From Trueperella pecoris (GTDB lineage Bacteria > Actinomycetota > Actinomycetes > Actinomycetales > Actinomycetaceae): a DNA stretch of 64,000 nt. The notes below the pieces were generated by a model, which was not told where the DNA came from, did not search any database, and saw only the letters and a list, made by a program, of their open reading frames with translations. Positions 17,905-27,161 of this stretch are shown here, piece after piece; the first letter of the stretch is position 1; each line of letters opens with the position of its first letter. Location of the stretch: assembly GCF_014926385.1 (NCBI RefSeq), contig NZ_CP053291.1, positions 248,001-312,000 on the forward strand. Direction: 5' to 3'. Made by a program: the position numbers and the translations under genes.

Positions 17905-18032
17905 CTCTTTTTCTTCTGCTTCTTGCCGGCCTTGCTATCCTTCTTCGGGGCGTCAGCCTTCGCGGGCTCGGCGGCGGAGGCCATCGTCTCGAGCAGACGG
18001 CGGCGCCGGGCGTCGATCTGCCAGCGTGGCAT
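17901..18032 (-). CDS. Small basic hypothetical protein following PPK2
   Basis: A 43-residue frame begins three bases after the PPK2 stop (TGACTGATG), suggesting re-initiation. The N-terminus is MPRWQIDARRRRLLETM. The rest is Ala/Lys-rich with a KKDSKAGKKQKKKS tail. No family recognised. The lysine-rich tail could bind polyphosphate or nucleic acid, but this is only inference. It could also be a vestige of a longer PPK2 tail. Confidence 0.45.
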   Translation of the reverse strand: MPRWQIDARRRRLLETMASAAEPAKADAPKKDSKAGKKQKKKS

Positions 18033-18035
18033 CAG

Positions 18036-18872
18036 TCACTCTTGGCCGAGGTCGACCAGGGCCTGGGTGAGCAACTCTGTGATTGCCACGCGTGGGAACC
18101 ACTCGCGGTCGGCTGGGAGGACGGACCACGGCGCGTATTCGGTAGACATGCGCTCGAACATGATTTGGTAAGCCTTTTGGTAGGCGTCCCACTTGCCGCG
18201 CGTCGTGATGTCTCCGGGAGAGTACTTCCACCACTTGTCGCGGCGCGCGAGGCGCTCGGCCAGCCGCAAGCCTTGCTCGCGGTGCGAGGGCATCATGGCA
18301 ACCTTGATCAAGGTGTAGCCCTGATCGATGAGGGACTTCTCCCACGCATTGATCTCCTCCTAGCGGCGATCGATCTCGTCTGGTTCGGCAAGCTGATCGA
18401 CCCGCCCGATGAGGACATCTTCGTAGCGCGAGCGGTCAAAGGCGCCGATCCTTCCCGCGGGCGGCAGCTGCTTCTCCACGCGCCACAGGAATTGGTGGGA
18501 GAGCTCTTCGTCGGTGGGCTTTCCGAAACTTGCCAGGTGCAGGCCCAGCGGATCCATCATCCCGAAGACGTGGCGAATAATGCCACCTTTGCCTGAAGTA
18601 TCTAAGCCTTGGAGGATGACGAGCACACGGCGGTCGTCGCTGCCGTTGTGGGCGTTGGCGAAAAACCTCTCCTGCAACTCGTCGAGGAAAGCGCCACGCT
18701 CTTTCATGAACGCCTTGGTCTGCGTCTTGTCCCCGTCCCAGCCAGGGGTGGAACCGCGATCAAGCTGAGATAGTTGGAAATCGGAATTGACGCGCAGGCC
18801 TATCGTCGGCGACGTGCTCCACATGCCGGAGTATTTTTGGCTGAATTTTTCACGGTTGCCACCTTTGATCAT
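18036..18872 (-). pseudogene. Polyphosphate kinase 2 gene with an in-frame amber codon
   Basis: The minus strand encodes a PPK2 homologue of about 278 codons: Walker A region ILQGLDTSGKGG, then RHVFGMMDPLGLHLASFGKPT, FDRSRYEDVLIGRV, and after the lesion EEINAWEKSLIDQGYTLIKV and WKYSPGDITTRGKW. At 18360-18362 the frame reads TAG, in the place where relatives usually have tyrosine (R-R/A-Y-x-EIN). Everything downstream is still in the same frame and well conserved. So it is a recent nonsense mutation, or less likely a read-through gene. Intact PPK2 transfers phosphate between polyphosphate and nucleotides. The first part ends at residue 170 and lacks the lid region. Confidence 0.88.
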
Positions 18873-18960
18873 AGCCTAACGAGGCGTGCGGATTCCGTGG
18901 CTAACATGCTCACGATGAAAGTGCGCCGAGGAGGGGCCCGCCCCGATCGGGCAGCGACGC

Positions 18961-19692
18961 CTAGGAGAAGATCGCCAGCCAAACGGCTACGGAGTGGCAG
19001 GCATAGCCAGCCACCGTTCCCACGTGGAAGAACTCGTGGAAACCGAACCAGCGTGGCCACGGGTTCGGCCAGCGCAACGCGTAGAAGATCGCGCCAATGG
19101 TGTACGCCACCCCGCCTGCCAACAGCAAAACGACGATCGCCACGCCGCCGCTCGCGCCGAAGTCGGGAAGAAACCAGATCGCCACCCATCCCAGGGCGAT
19201 GTAGAGCGCCACGAGTATCCAGCGCGGCGCGTTGAGGTGGAAGACATGGATGAGTGTGCCGATCACGGCTCCCGTCCAGACGATGCCGAGGACCAAGGCG
19301 GCAGTCTTGGTGGGTAGCAACATGACCGAAAGTGGTGTGTAGGTGCCCGCGATGAGGAGGAAAATGTTGGCGTGGTCAATGCGCCGCAACACCGCGCGGA
19401 CCTTATCGCCCCAATTGCCCAGGTGATAGAAGCCGGAGTTACCGAAGAGGACAACGGCCGAGATGGCGAAAATGACGCTCGCCCATCGCACACCGGCGCT
19501 GTGGGCGAAAACGATGAGGACGATGCCGTTGGCCAACGACAAGGGCGCCATGATGGCGTGAATCCAGCCGCGCACTTTCGGCTTGGGCATCGAGGCGTAG
19601 TAGGCCTTGCGCTCGCGGCGCGAGTGCGGGCGAGCCGGGGGCGAGTCGAATTCGTCGACGGCGGGTGAGTCGACGGCGTCGTGTCCAGTCAT
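18961..19692 (-). CDS. Hemolysin III / PAQR family membrane protein
   Basis: 243 residues from the ATG at 19692 with GGAG just upstream; the longer frame runs antisense into uppS and is ignored. A ~40-residue charged N-terminus precedes seven hydrophobic segments. Conserved residues of the family's putative zinc site are visible: the SGFYHLGNWG segment, RRIDHANIFLLIAGTYTP, and FHEFFHVGTVAGYACH near the end. The enzymatic role in bacteria is not settled; hydrolase activity on lipids has been proposed for the superfamily. Divergent from uppS. Confidence 0.85.
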   Translation of the reverse strand: MTGHDAVDSPAVDEFDSPPARPHSRRERKAYYASMPKPKVRGWIHAIMAPLSLANGIVLIVFAHSAGVRWASVIFAISAVVLFGNSGFYHLGNWGDKVRAVLRRIDHANIFLLIAGTYTPLSVMLLPTKTAALVLGIVWTGAVIGTLIHVFHLNAPRWILVALYIALGWVAIWFLPDFGASGGVAIVVLLLAGGVAYTIGAIFYALRWPNPWPRWFGFHEFFHVGTVAGYACHSVAVWLAIFS

Positions 19693-19830
19693 ATCTCCAC
19701 AATAGACCCGCCAGGGCAGTGAGCAAAGAGCGTTGCGCCGAGCGGAGCTCTTGGGCGTTAGACTGGAGACACGGCGGGAAAGTACGGGCGAGGCAGACCA
19801 TCCTTGCCGGCGGCAGGAAAGGTTGGGAAG

Positions 19831-20586
19831 ATGCGCATTCCGGAGTTTCTCTATTCGATTTATGAGCGTCGGCTCGCGCGCGAAATTGATCCCGACCGGC
19901 GCCCCTGCCACGTCGGCATCATTCTTGACGGCAATCGGCGCTGGGCGAAGGAACTGGGCTCGTCGGCGTCGACTGGCCACCGTAAGGGCGCCGACCACGT
20001 GCGTGAAGTCTTGGGCTGGTGCGAGGAGGCCGGCATCCAGATCGTGACGCTGTGGATGCTCTCAACGGACAACCTCAACCGCAGTCCGGGCGAGCTTGCC
20101 GAACTGATGGAGATTATCGCCGACACGGTCGAAGACCTCAGCGCCACCGGGAATTGGACGATCCGCATCATCGGCGACCTCAAGCTCATGCCCGAAGAAT
20201 TCGCCGCGCGCCTGCGCGCAACCGAGGAGCGGGCAGGCGCGGGCATGACGGTCAACATCGCCGTCGGCTACGGGGGCAGGCACGAGATCACCGACGCCGT
20301 CCGCACCTACCTGCGCGAACGCGCGGAGGAGGGCGCCACGCTCGACGAGGTCGCTGACGAGATCAACATCGGCGCGATCACCGAACACATGTACACCAAG
20401 GGCCAGCCCGATCCCGACCTCATCATCCGTACCTCTGGCGAACAGCGCATGAGCGGCTTCATGCTGTGGCAGACCGTCCATACCGAGCTGTACTTCTGCG
20501 AGGCGTATTGGCCGGCGTTCCGGCGCACCGACCTCCTGCGTGCGTTGCGTGACTACGCGGCGCGCGAGCGACGCATGGGCCGCTGA
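19831..20586 (+). CDS. uppS: Isoprenyl transferase (cis-prenyl diphosphate synthase)
   Basis: 251 residues from the ATG at 19831, nine codons inside the longest frame. HVGIILDGNRRWAKELG holds the catalytic aspartate and substrate motif; TLWMLSTDNLNR and the C-terminal IIRTSGEQRMSGFMLWQ are also diagnostic. It condenses isopentenyl diphosphate units onto an allylic primer to make polyprenyl diphosphate for peptidoglycan lipid carrier synthesis. Actinobacteria often have two copies, one making short Z-farnesyl chains; which this is cannot be told. A TTAGACT box at 19758-19764 may be its -10. Confidence 0.93.
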   Translation: MRIPEFLYSIYERRLAREIDPDRRPCHVGIILDGNRRWAKELGSSASTGHRKGADHVREVLGWCEEAGIQIVTLWMLSTDNLNRSPGELAELMEIIADTVEDLSATGNWTIRIIGDLKLMPEEFAARLRATEERAGAGMTVNIAVGYGGRHEITDAVRTYLRERAEEGATLDEVADEINIGAITEHMYTKGQPDPDLIIRTSGEQRMSGFMLWQTVHTELYFCEAYWPAFRRTDLLRALRDYAARERRMGR

Positions 20587-20600
20587 GACTGACGGCGCGG

Positions 20601-20635
20601 CTGCAGGCCTGACGGCGGCCACGTTAGGCCTGCAG
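20601..20635. terminator. Bidirectional hairpin between uppS and the PfkB kinase gene
   Basis: CTGCAGGCCT (20601-20610) and AGGCCTGCAG (20626-20635) form a perfect 10-bp stem. The second arm overlaps the last codons of the convergent kinase gene. Confidence 0.6.
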
Positions 20636-21580
20636 GTGGGCGACGACGTCGTTGAGCTCGGCTCGCGTGGGCGGGTTGGCGCCCTCTCGCGAAATCGTGA
20701 TGCCGGCGGCACGCGAGGCATATTGCCCCACCGACTGAAGCATCTGGTTTGACAGGGAGGTCAGCCCGGCGCGGTCGTCCCCGAGGACGGTGACGCGCGC
20801 CAGCCCGTCAATGAGCGCGGCCATCATGGCATCCCCAGCGCCGACGGTGTCAACGACCGAGACTTGGGCGGCCGGGACGAACACCGAGGTGTTGGGCGTG
20901 TAGAACTTCGCCCCGCGTGCGCCATCGGTGATGGCCACGAACTTGACGCCCTGCCCGAAGAGGCGGGCCGACATGTCATCCGCGTCAACGCGGCGTCCGT
21001 GCAGCAGCGCGAGGTCCTCCATGGAGACCTTGACGATATCGATAAAGGGAAGCATCGCATCGATGTCATCGAGGATGGACTGGGCGGAGCCGAGGATGGA
21101 CAGGCGAACGTTGGGGTCGTAGGAGACGGTCGAATACGGGCTGAGGAGCTCGATCCAACGACGAACGGTGTTGGCCCCCGGGCGCAGATGCGCGCCGATA
21201 GAACCAATATGGACATGAAGCGGGGGAGCTGCCAGTAGCGCCTCGCGCTTGGTCCCGGCCGCGGGCGGATCGACGTAGGCCGAATGCACGTCAAAGCGGT
21301 AAGTGGCGTGCCCGTGGGCGTCGAGCGAGGCCATCGCGATGGACGTGGCGTCCGTGTCCACGGCGCCCTGCATCAAGGTCACTCCCGCGCTCTCGACGTA
21401 ATCGCGGATCGTGTCCCCGTCGAAGTCGTTCCCGAAACGGGTCAGGAGTTGGACGCGGCGGCCGAGACGCGCTAGGCCCACCGCCACATTCATCGGTGAA
21501 CCACCAGGGTGACGGGTCGTATGGCCGTCACCGCGCTTGACGACGTCGATCAACGACTCGCCGATAACGAGGCAACTCAT
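20624..21580 (-). CDS. PfkB family carbohydrate kinase (fructokinase-like)
   Basis: 318 residues with the ribokinase fold. The N-terminal CLVIGESLIDVV and the sugar-binding GGSPMNVAVGLARLG motif resemble fructokinases. The C-terminal VVDTVGAGDAMMAAL holds the catalytic aspartate and anion hole. It phosphorylates a furanose sugar, most likely fructose, with ATP. The start overlaps the stop of xseB by four bases, so it is translated in the xseA-xseB-kinase operon, an unusual but probably only positional link. Confidence 0.9.
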   Translation of the reverse strand: MSCLVIGESLIDVVKRGDGHTTRHPGGSPMNVAVGLARLGRRVQLLTRFGNDFDGDTIRDYVESAGVTLMQGAVDTDATSIAMASLDAHGHATYRFDVHSAYVDPPAAGTKREALLAAPPLHVHIGSIGAHLRPGANTVRRWIELLSPYSTVSYDPNVRLSILGSAQSILDDIDAMLPFIDIVKVSMEDLALLHGRRVDADDMSARLFGQGVKFVAITDGARGAKFYTPNTSVFVPAAQVSVVDTVGAGDAMMAALIDGLARVTVLGDDRAGLTSLSNQMLQSVGQYASRAAGITISREGANPPTRAELNDVVAHLQA

Positions 21581-21921
21581 GATTCGGCCTCGCTGCCCTC
21601 CGGCACGCTGATGCCGGTGAAGGCCTTGTCGTCAGGAGCCGTGGCGCCGGTGGGAGCCGTGGCGCCGGCGGAGGCCTGGGAAGCGGAAACGTTGGCGACG
21701 TGCGTTTGGGCGGCGCGCAGGCGCTCGCGGGCGCCGTCAAGCCACAATTCGCATCGACGCGCGAGGGCTTCGCCGAGTTCCCACATGGTCAGCGCTTCGT
21801 CCAGCGGGATATTGCCCTGTTCGAGGCGTGTAACGATTTCGACGAGTCGGGATCGGGCATCTTCGTAGCTCAGGTCCGCGACCTTCTGATCCAGCTCTTC
21901 GGGGCTTAGCACGTTCGCCAT
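21577..21921 (-). CDS. xseB: Exodeoxyribonuclease VII small subunit
   Basis: 114 residues. The first ~65 form the XseB helical hairpin (LSYEDARSRLVEIVTRLEQGNIPLDEALTMWELGEALARRCE, in parts), the usual full size of the protein. The Ala/Ser/Thr/Pro-rich tail with two similar GATAP-type segments is an addition and probably disordered. It activates the XseA nuclease. It starts two bases after the xseA stop. Confidence 0.92.
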   Translation of the reverse strand: MANVLSPEELDQKVADLSYEDARSRLVEIVTRLEQGNIPLDEALTMWELGEALARRCELWLDGARERLRAAQTHVANVSASQASAGATAPTGATAPDDKAFTGISVPEGSEAES

Positions 21922-21923
21922 TT

Positions 21924-23168
21924 CTATCCCTTCGTGTGGACGTGTTCGATTCTGAGGTCAAGGTCGCCGTCACGGAGGGTGGCGCGGGCGGCGCTCCCGG
22001 CGGCTACTTCCGCGACGCTCCCCACAAGGCCCTCCTCGGTCCTGATGACAGCGTAGCCCCTCTTCAGCGTGGACAATGGGGATAAGGTCCGCAGTCTGCC
22101 GAGATCGCCCGCTAGGGACGAGGCATTGGCGTCAAGAATTCTGCGGATGTGCGACGCCGACCAGTCGTGCAGGCCGCGCAGATCCTCCGCGCGGTTATCG
22201 ATCATGAGTTCCGGGTGAGCCATGACCGGGCGGGCGCGTAGCGTCTCGAGTTCGCTCTGGGCACGATGAAGCACGTTGTCCACAGCGATGCGGCCCCTGC
22301 GCAGCGTGGTGGATAGTGCGAGCTTTTCCTCCCCGACGTCCGGAACCACGTTTTTCGCGGCATCCGTTGGGGTTGAGGCACGGAAATCGGCCACGAAGTC
22401 AAGGACGGGCGAATCGGGTTCGTGGCCGATCGCCGAGACGATGGGAGTGCGGGTCGCGTAGGCCGCGCGCACGAGCCGTTCGTCCGAGAAGGGGAAGAGA
22501 TCCTCCACGGAGCCTCCGCCGCGGGCCAGAATGATGACGTCCACATCCTCGATCGCATCGAGCTCGGCAAGGGCCGGAATCATCGCCTCGACAGCGCCAG
22601 ATCCCTGTACCTGCACCTGCCTGATTTCGAAGGTGGCAGCTGCCCATCGGCGATGAACGTTATTAACGACGTCATGCATCGCCTGGGTGTTTCGCCCGCA
22701 GATCAGGCCGATCTTGCGAGGAAGGAAAGGAAGCGGCTTCTTCTTGGCCGGATCGAAGAGGCCCTCTGCCGCGAGCTTGTTCTTCAGCTGCTCCATTCGT
22801 GCGAGGAGATCGCCGACGCCGACCGCCCGGATTTCGTCCACCTGCAGAGAAAGCGAGCCGTTGCCCGTCCAAAAATCCGGTTTGGCGGCTACGATCACGC
22901 GCGAGCCTTCACCAATGGTAGGCGGGAGGTTGTGCGACCAGATCTTGCAACTGATCGTCATCTTCTCTTCGAGGTCCGCGAGCGTAAAAAACTGTATGCG
23001 CGAGCCCGCGCGCCGCTTGAGCTGGATGACCTCACCCTCCACCCAGAGCCGGGACATTTTGGCAATATACTCGCCGATTTTTTCAGACAGCAGGCGAAGC
23101 GGCCACGGCTGTTCAGGCGTGGTCAGGTGTGCCATTTGCGGAAGGCTATCGGGTACTTTGATACTCAC
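21924..23168 (-). CDS. xseA: Exodeoxyribonuclease VII large subunit
   Basis: 414 residues from a GTG at 23168. An N-terminal OB-fold (VEGEVIQLKRRAGSRIQFFTLAD) precedes the catalytic domain with GLICGRNTQAMHDVVNNVHRRW, the acidic and glycine-rich run VIILARGGGSVEDLFPFSDE, and SAIGHEPDSPVLDFVADFRASTPTDAA. It degrades single-stranded DNA in both directions with XseB. A TAGGCT box ends six bases before the GTG, and there is no Shine-Dalgarno, so it is probably leaderless. Confidence 0.95.
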   Translation of the reverse strand: MSIKVPDSLPQMAHLTTPEQPWPLRLLSEKIGEYIAKMSRLWVEGEVIQLKRRAGSRIQFFTLADLEEKMTISCKIWSHNLPPTIGEGSRVIVAAKPDFWTGNGSLSLQVDEIRAVGVGDLLARMEQLKNKLAAEGLFDPAKKKPLPFLPRKIGLICGRNTQAMHDVVNNVHRRWAAATFEIRQVQVQGSGAVEAMIPALAELDAIEDVDVIILARGGGSVEDLFPFSDERLVRAAYATRTPIVSAIGHEPDSPVLDFVADFRASTPTDAAKNVVPDVGEEKLALSTTLRRGRIAVDNVLHRAQSELETLRARPVMAHPELMIDNRAEDLRGLHDWSASHIRRILDANASSLAGDLGRLRTLSPLSTLKRGYAVIRTEEGLVGSVAEVAAGSAARATLRDGDLDLRIEHVHTKG

Positions 23169-23174
23169 GAAACC

Positions 23175-23180
23175 AGCCTA
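23175..23180 (-). promoter_or_regulatory. Predicted leaderless -10 box of xseA
   Basis: On the minus strand TAGGCT is followed by six bases and then the GTG start, the spacing seen for actinobacterial leaderless mRNAs. Confidence 0.5.
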
Positions 23181-23322
23181 CCGGCTGCCTCCGACACTCG
23201 GGCCGAAGAATACGATTGTGGAAAACGCGGCGTTGCACGAAGACTGGCGGTTACTCCGGCAGGTGCGAGCTCGCGCGGCGTCGGCGGACTGGTGTGGCAG
23301 GCAGGTAGGCGGGGAATACCGA

Positions 23323-23328
23323 TAGGAT
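23323..23328 (+). promoter_or_regulatory. Predicted leaderless -10 box of ispH
   Basis: TAGGAT is followed by seven bases and the GTG at 23336. The alternative ATG at 23327 falls inside this box, which argues for the GTG start. Confidence 0.5.
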
Positions 23329-23335
23329 GGGTGGC

Positions 23336-24460
23336 GTGAATGACATGAACCAGCTTCCCGCCACCCTCGCCGGTGCCTCGGCCTTCCCGCAGGAGATCCC
23401 GTCCGAGCCGAGTCCTGATGGCAAGCGTATTCTCGTTGCGACCCCGCGTGGCTACTGCGCCGGCGTCGACCGTGCTGTTGACGCGGTGGAGAAGGCGCTC
23501 GAGTTGTATGGCACCCCGGTTTACGTGCGGAAGGAAATTGTTCATAACAAATTTGTTGTGGAGACGTTGACCAAGCGTGGCGCGATCTTTGTTGACGAAA
23601 CGGACGAGGTTCCGCAGGGGGCACGGGTCGTGTTCTCCGCGCACGGCGTCTCTCCGGAGGTACACGAGCAGGCCGAACGGCGTCAGCTTCAGACGATTGA
23701 CGCCACGTGTCCGCTCGTGACCAAGGTTCACAAGCAGGCGGTGCGCTTCGCGGGCGAAGACTATGACATCTTGCTTATTGGTCACGCCGGTCATGAGGAG
23801 GTTGAAGGTACCCAGGGTGAGGCTCCTTCTCACATTCAGATCGTCAACGGCCCGGAAGATGTGGCGGGCGTTCAGGTGCGCGATCCGGATAGGGTGGCGT
23901 GGATTTCCCAGACGACATTGAGTGTGGACGAGACGATGGAGATCGTGCGTGCCTTGCGTGAGCGTTTCCCCAATCTCATTGATCCGCCTAGCGACAACAT
24001 CTGTTACGCCACTCAAAACCGCCAGGTTGCGGTGAAGAAGATGGCGCCGGAATCGGACGTGGTGATCACGGTCGGTTCTGCGAACTCCTCGAATTCGGTG
24101 CGGCTGATGGAGGTCGCGCTCGAGGCGGGGGCCGGGGCGTCGTATCGCGTGGACAAGGCCGAGGAGCTCCAGCCGGAATGGTTCGAAGGCGCGACGACGG
24201 TCGGGGTGACCTCGGGCGCGTCCGTTCCGGAGATCCTTGTTCGCGACGTCGTCGAGGCACTGAAAGGCCTGGGCTACACGGAGGTGATTCCCGTGACGAC
24301 TGTCCAAGAGGACGTGCATTTTTCGTTGCCGAAGAACCTACGGGCAGATCTCAAGGCCGTGGGCGTGGAGCCTGACCGCCCGCACCGCACCCGTAGCGCG
24401 GGCGAGCGCGGCCGGGTGTCTAATGCGCGAGGGACGGACAACATCGCCCGCGAGCACTGA
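23336..24460 (+). CDS. ispH: 4-hydroxy-3-methylbut-2-enyl diphosphate reductase IspH
   Basis: 374 residues from the GTG at 23336. It is the iron-sulfur enzyme that completes the MEP pathway, making isopentenyl and dimethylallyl diphosphate. The three cluster cysteines are visible in [25 protein letters not shown] and [12 protein letters not shown]. Substrate residues lie in [25 protein letters not shown] and [11 protein letters not shown]. An N-terminal ~30 residues and a C-terminal ~40-residue basic tail extend past the core, as in other actinobacteria. It supplies precursors for the uppS product encoded nearby. Confidence 0.95.
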   Translation: MNDMNQLPATLAGASAFPQEIPSEPSPDGKRILVATPRGYCAGVDRAVDAVEKALELYGTPVYVRKEIVHNKFVVETLTKRGAIFVDETDEVPQGARVVFSAHGVSPEVHEQAERRQLQTIDATCPLVTKVHKQAVRFAGEDYDILLIGHAGHEEVEGTQGEAPSHIQIVNGPEDVAGVQVRDPDRVAWISQTTLSVDETMEIVRALRERFPNLIDPPSDNICYATQNRQVAVKKMAPESDVVITVGSANSSNSVRLMEVALEAGAGASYRVDKAEELQPEWFEGATTVGVTSGASVPEILVRDVVEALKGLGYTEVIPVTTVQEDVHFSLPKNLRADLKAVGVEPDRPHRTRSAGERGRVSNARGTDNIAREH

Positions 24461-24490
24461 GCTCCTGAGCGCATTGCGCATAGTGGGATA

Positions 24491-24519
24491 GGCCCGCACG
24501 GAAGCCTTCCGCGCGGGCC
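24491..24519 (+). terminator. GC-rich hairpin after ispH
   Basis: GGCCCGC-CGGAA and TTCCG-GCGGGCC arms with one unpaired base each side fold into a strong stem 30 bases after the ispH stop. No T run follows. It lies between convergent ispH and rmuC. Confidence 0.55.
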
Positions 24520-24553
24520 CTGCGCACCCGCGTGCGTGATTCGCCCGACCAGA

Positions 24554-25777
24554 TCAGTGCTGGTCCTGCGTGAATTCGGGTGCGCGGAACTCCTTGATCT
24601 GCGCGGAGTCACCCGCTACAGACGCCGGAGGCCCAAGTTTGGTTTCGCCTTGCGTGGCGGCCACGGGGTGGAGGGACGAAAACGACCGGGCGGTGACGAG
24701 CAGCCGCGTCTCAAGTGACTGCACCGCCGAGTTGTAATAGTTGACCGACTTGCCCAGGCTCTTACCCAACTTGTCCAAGTGGGAGACGACTGTGCCGATT
24801 CGATCAACGAGGGTTCGCCCGAGTTCCACGATTTCGTTCGCCTCGAAGGTGAGCGCCGCCGAGGACCACACGGAGGCGATCGCGCGCAGGATCGCCAGCA
24901 AGGACGCGGGAGATGCCAAAACGACCCCATTGCTCAGCGCGTATTCGAGTAGCGTTGGATCGGTCTGTGTAGCTTCAGCCAGCAAGGATTCAGAGGGCAA
25001 GAACATGACCGTGACCTGCGGTGACTGCGGAAAATCGGCAGGGTAATTCCTCTTGATCAGGGCAGATACGTGCGAGCGCACGGCCTTGGCGTGTTTGCCA
25101 AGAAGTTCTGCCCGTTCGCTGACAGAGGCGAGGTCCTCAGCCGGGATCTCCATCGCCAAGAGATAGGAATCCATCGGGGTCTTCGCATCAATGGCGAGGT
25201 GGCCATCGCCCGGTAGGTGGATGATCGCGTCCGGCCGGAGCGTCGAATCCTTTGCGCCGCGGGCAAACCTCGCCGAGCCGACCTGCAGATCGACGTCCAC
25301 ATGCTCAAGCATCCCGGCCGCTTCCACAATTCGCCGCAGCTGCACCTCGCCCCAGCGCCCACGCGCCGACGCTGTGCGTAACGCCGCGTTGAGCGAGGCG
25401 GTGGTCTGAGACAACTCTGCTCCGATCTGGGCCTCGCGGCGCAACTGCGTGACCACCTCGGCATGCTGGGACGCCGCCTTCGTCTCGAGGCGCTGGACGT
25501 GGCTCGTGACCTGGTCCAGCTGCTGGGTAATAGGGGACAGGGCCCGCAAAACGTTGGCATCCGCCAGCGAACGTTCTCTCAGCCCATCGTTTTCCTCGAC
25601 GAGCCGATCCGCGCGCGCCTGGGCCATCGCCGCCTGCTCCCGCCACGACATCGCCTCCTGCGACGCGGAGACGAAGGATCTGTTTGCCCGTGCGGAGGAC
25701 AGGGCCCAGCCCACCGCGCCCGCGGCAGTGGCCACGAGCGCCAAGATCAGAACGAAAAGGGGTATTGCGATTGTCAT
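24554..25777 (-). CDS. rmuC: DNA recombination protein RmuC
   Basis: 407 residues. One N-terminal membrane segment (about residues 5-28) is followed by a coiled-coil (about 40-130) and the RmuC nuclease-like domain with RGRWGEVQLRRIVEAAGM, LRPDAIIHLPGDGHLAIDAKTPMDSY and FLPSESLLAEA. The DAK element resembles the active site of PD-(D/E)xK nucleases. In E. coli RmuC limits inversion at short inverted repeats. Monocistronic. Confidence 0.9.
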   Translation of the reverse strand: MTIAIPLFVLILALVATAAGAVGWALSSARANRSFVSASQEAMSWREQAAMAQARADRLVEENDGLRERSLADANVLRALSPITQQLDQVTSHVQRLETKAASQHAEVVTQLRREAQIGAELSQTTASLNAALRTASARGRWGEVQLRRIVEAAGMLEHVDVDLQVGSARFARGAKDSTLRPDAIIHLPGDGHLAIDAKTPMDSYLLAMEIPAEDLASVSERAELLGKHAKAVRSHVSALIKRNYPADFPQSPQVTVMFLPSESLLAEATQTDPTLLEYALSNGVVLASPASLLAILRAIASVWSSAALTFEANEIVELGRTLVDRIGTVVSHLDKLGKSLGKSVNYYNSAVQSLETRLLVTARSFSSLHPVAATQGETKLGPPASVAGDSAQIKEFRAPEFTQDQH

Positions 25778-26035
25778 GCCCCAAGCCTACAAAGGGCCTC
25801 CGACAAAAAATTCGCCCCGCACACACCGCCTTCGCGCAGTGGTTGGATTAATCAACGCGCTCAGCGACAGCGCGCGCATGGATCCGACCCTTGTGTGCAC
25901 GGGGCTATGGACGCACGCTCCTTCACCCAACGTTTGCCAAGGTCACGGCGCGAACTGCGAGGACGGCGTCGGGAAAAGAGGAGGGCCGTGCCCCAGCTCT
26001 CGGGCAAACTAATTGGGAAAGCCAGGTAAGCCAAC

Positions 26036-26041
26036 TAGACT
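26036..26041 (+). promoter_or_regulatory. Predicted leaderless -10 box of ychF
   Basis: TAGACT ends six bases before the GTG at 26048 and no Shine-Dalgarno is present. Confidence 0.5.
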
Positions 26042-26047
26042 GGGGCC

Positions 26048-27145
26048 GTGAGCTTAACAATTGGAATTGCAGGACTGCCCAACGTCGGTAAGTCGACCCT
26101 CTTTAATGCCCTGACCCGCGCCAACGTCCTTGCGGCGAATTACCCGTTCGCGACGATCGAGCCCAACGTCGGCGTCGTTCCGCTTCCGGACCCGCGCCTG
26201 GAGAAGCTGGCCGAGATCTTTGGCTCGCAAAAGATCCTCCCCGCGACCGTCTCTTTCGTTGATATCGCGGGCATCGTGCGCGGTGCGTCCGAGGGAGAAG
26301 GCCTGGGCAACCAGTTCCTCGCCAACATCCGCGAGGCCGACGCCATCTGTCAGGTGACCCGCGCGTTCGCTGACCCGGACGTCACGCACGTCGACGGCAA
26401 GGTTGACCCTAAGTCGGACATCGACACGATCACCACCGAGCTCGTCCTCGCCGACATTCAGACGCTCGAAAAGCAACTCCCGCGCCTGCAGAAGGAACTC
26501 ACGGGCAAGAAGATCGGCCCCGAATACGTCCAGACCGCCAAGGACGCCCTCGACATCCTCTTCGACGGCAAGACGCTTTCGGCCGCCGGCAAGCACCTCG
26601 ACCAGGATATTTTGAAGTCCTTCCAGCTCATGACGACGAAGCCGTTCATTTACGTCTTCAATACCGACGACGCCGGACTGGCCGACACCGCCATGCAGGA
26701 CGAACTGCGTGCCCTCGTCGCGCCCGCGGAGGCGATCTTCCTGGATGCGAAATTCGAGTCGGAGCTCATCGAGCTTGAGCCCAACGAGGCCCAGGAGATG
26801 CTGGAATCCACCGGCCAGGACGAGGCGGGATTGGACAAGCTGGCACGCGTCGGCTTCGACACGCTGGGGTTGCAGACCTACCTGACGGTTGGCCCGAAGG
26901 AAGCTCGCGCGTGGACGATCCGCAAGGGGTGGACCGCGCCCCAGGCCGCCGGCGTCATCCACACGGACTTCGAGCGGGGATTCATTAAAGCCCAAGTCGT
27001 GTCTTTCGACGAGCTCGTCGAATACGGCTCCATGAACGAGGCCAAGGCTCATGGCCGCGTGCGCATGGAGGGCAAGGACTACGTGATGGCTGACGGCGAC
27101 GTCGTGGAGTTCCGCACGGGGCTGACGTCTGGGGGGAACAAGTAG
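26048..27145 (+). CDS. ychF: Ribosome-binding GTPase/ATPase YchF with altered C-terminus
   Basis: 365 residues. G1 is [15 protein letters not shown], switch region [13 protein letters not shown]3 [20 protein letters not shown], and a TGS domain occupies the C-terminal ~85 residues ([21 protein letters not shown], then [25 protein letters not shown]). YchF is the Obg-family ATPase that binds ribosomes and affects stress and leaderless translation. The family ends in VEFRFNV or similar; here VEFR is followed by TGLTSGGNK, so the last codons appear replaced at the border of an accessory island. Probably leaderless. Confidence 0.93.
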   Translation: MSLTIGIAGLPNVGKSTLFNALTRANVLAANYPFATIEPNVGVVPLPDPRLEKLAEIFGSQKILPATVSFVDIAGIVRGASEGEGLGNQFLANIREADAICQVTRAFADPDVTHVDGKVDPKSDIDTITTELVLADIQTLEKQLPRLQKELTGKKIGPEYVQTAKDALDILFDGKTLSAAGKHLDQDILKSFQLMTTKPFIYVFNTDDAGLADTAMQDELRALVAPAEAIFLDAKFESELIELEPNEAQEMLESTGQDEAGLDKLARVGFDTLGLQTYLTVGPKEARAWTIRKGWTAPQAAGVIHTDFERGFIKAQVVSFDELVEYGSMNEAKAHGRVRMEGKDYVMADGDVVEFRTGLTSGGNK

Positions 27146-27161
27146 TCGCGATGGGAGAACG

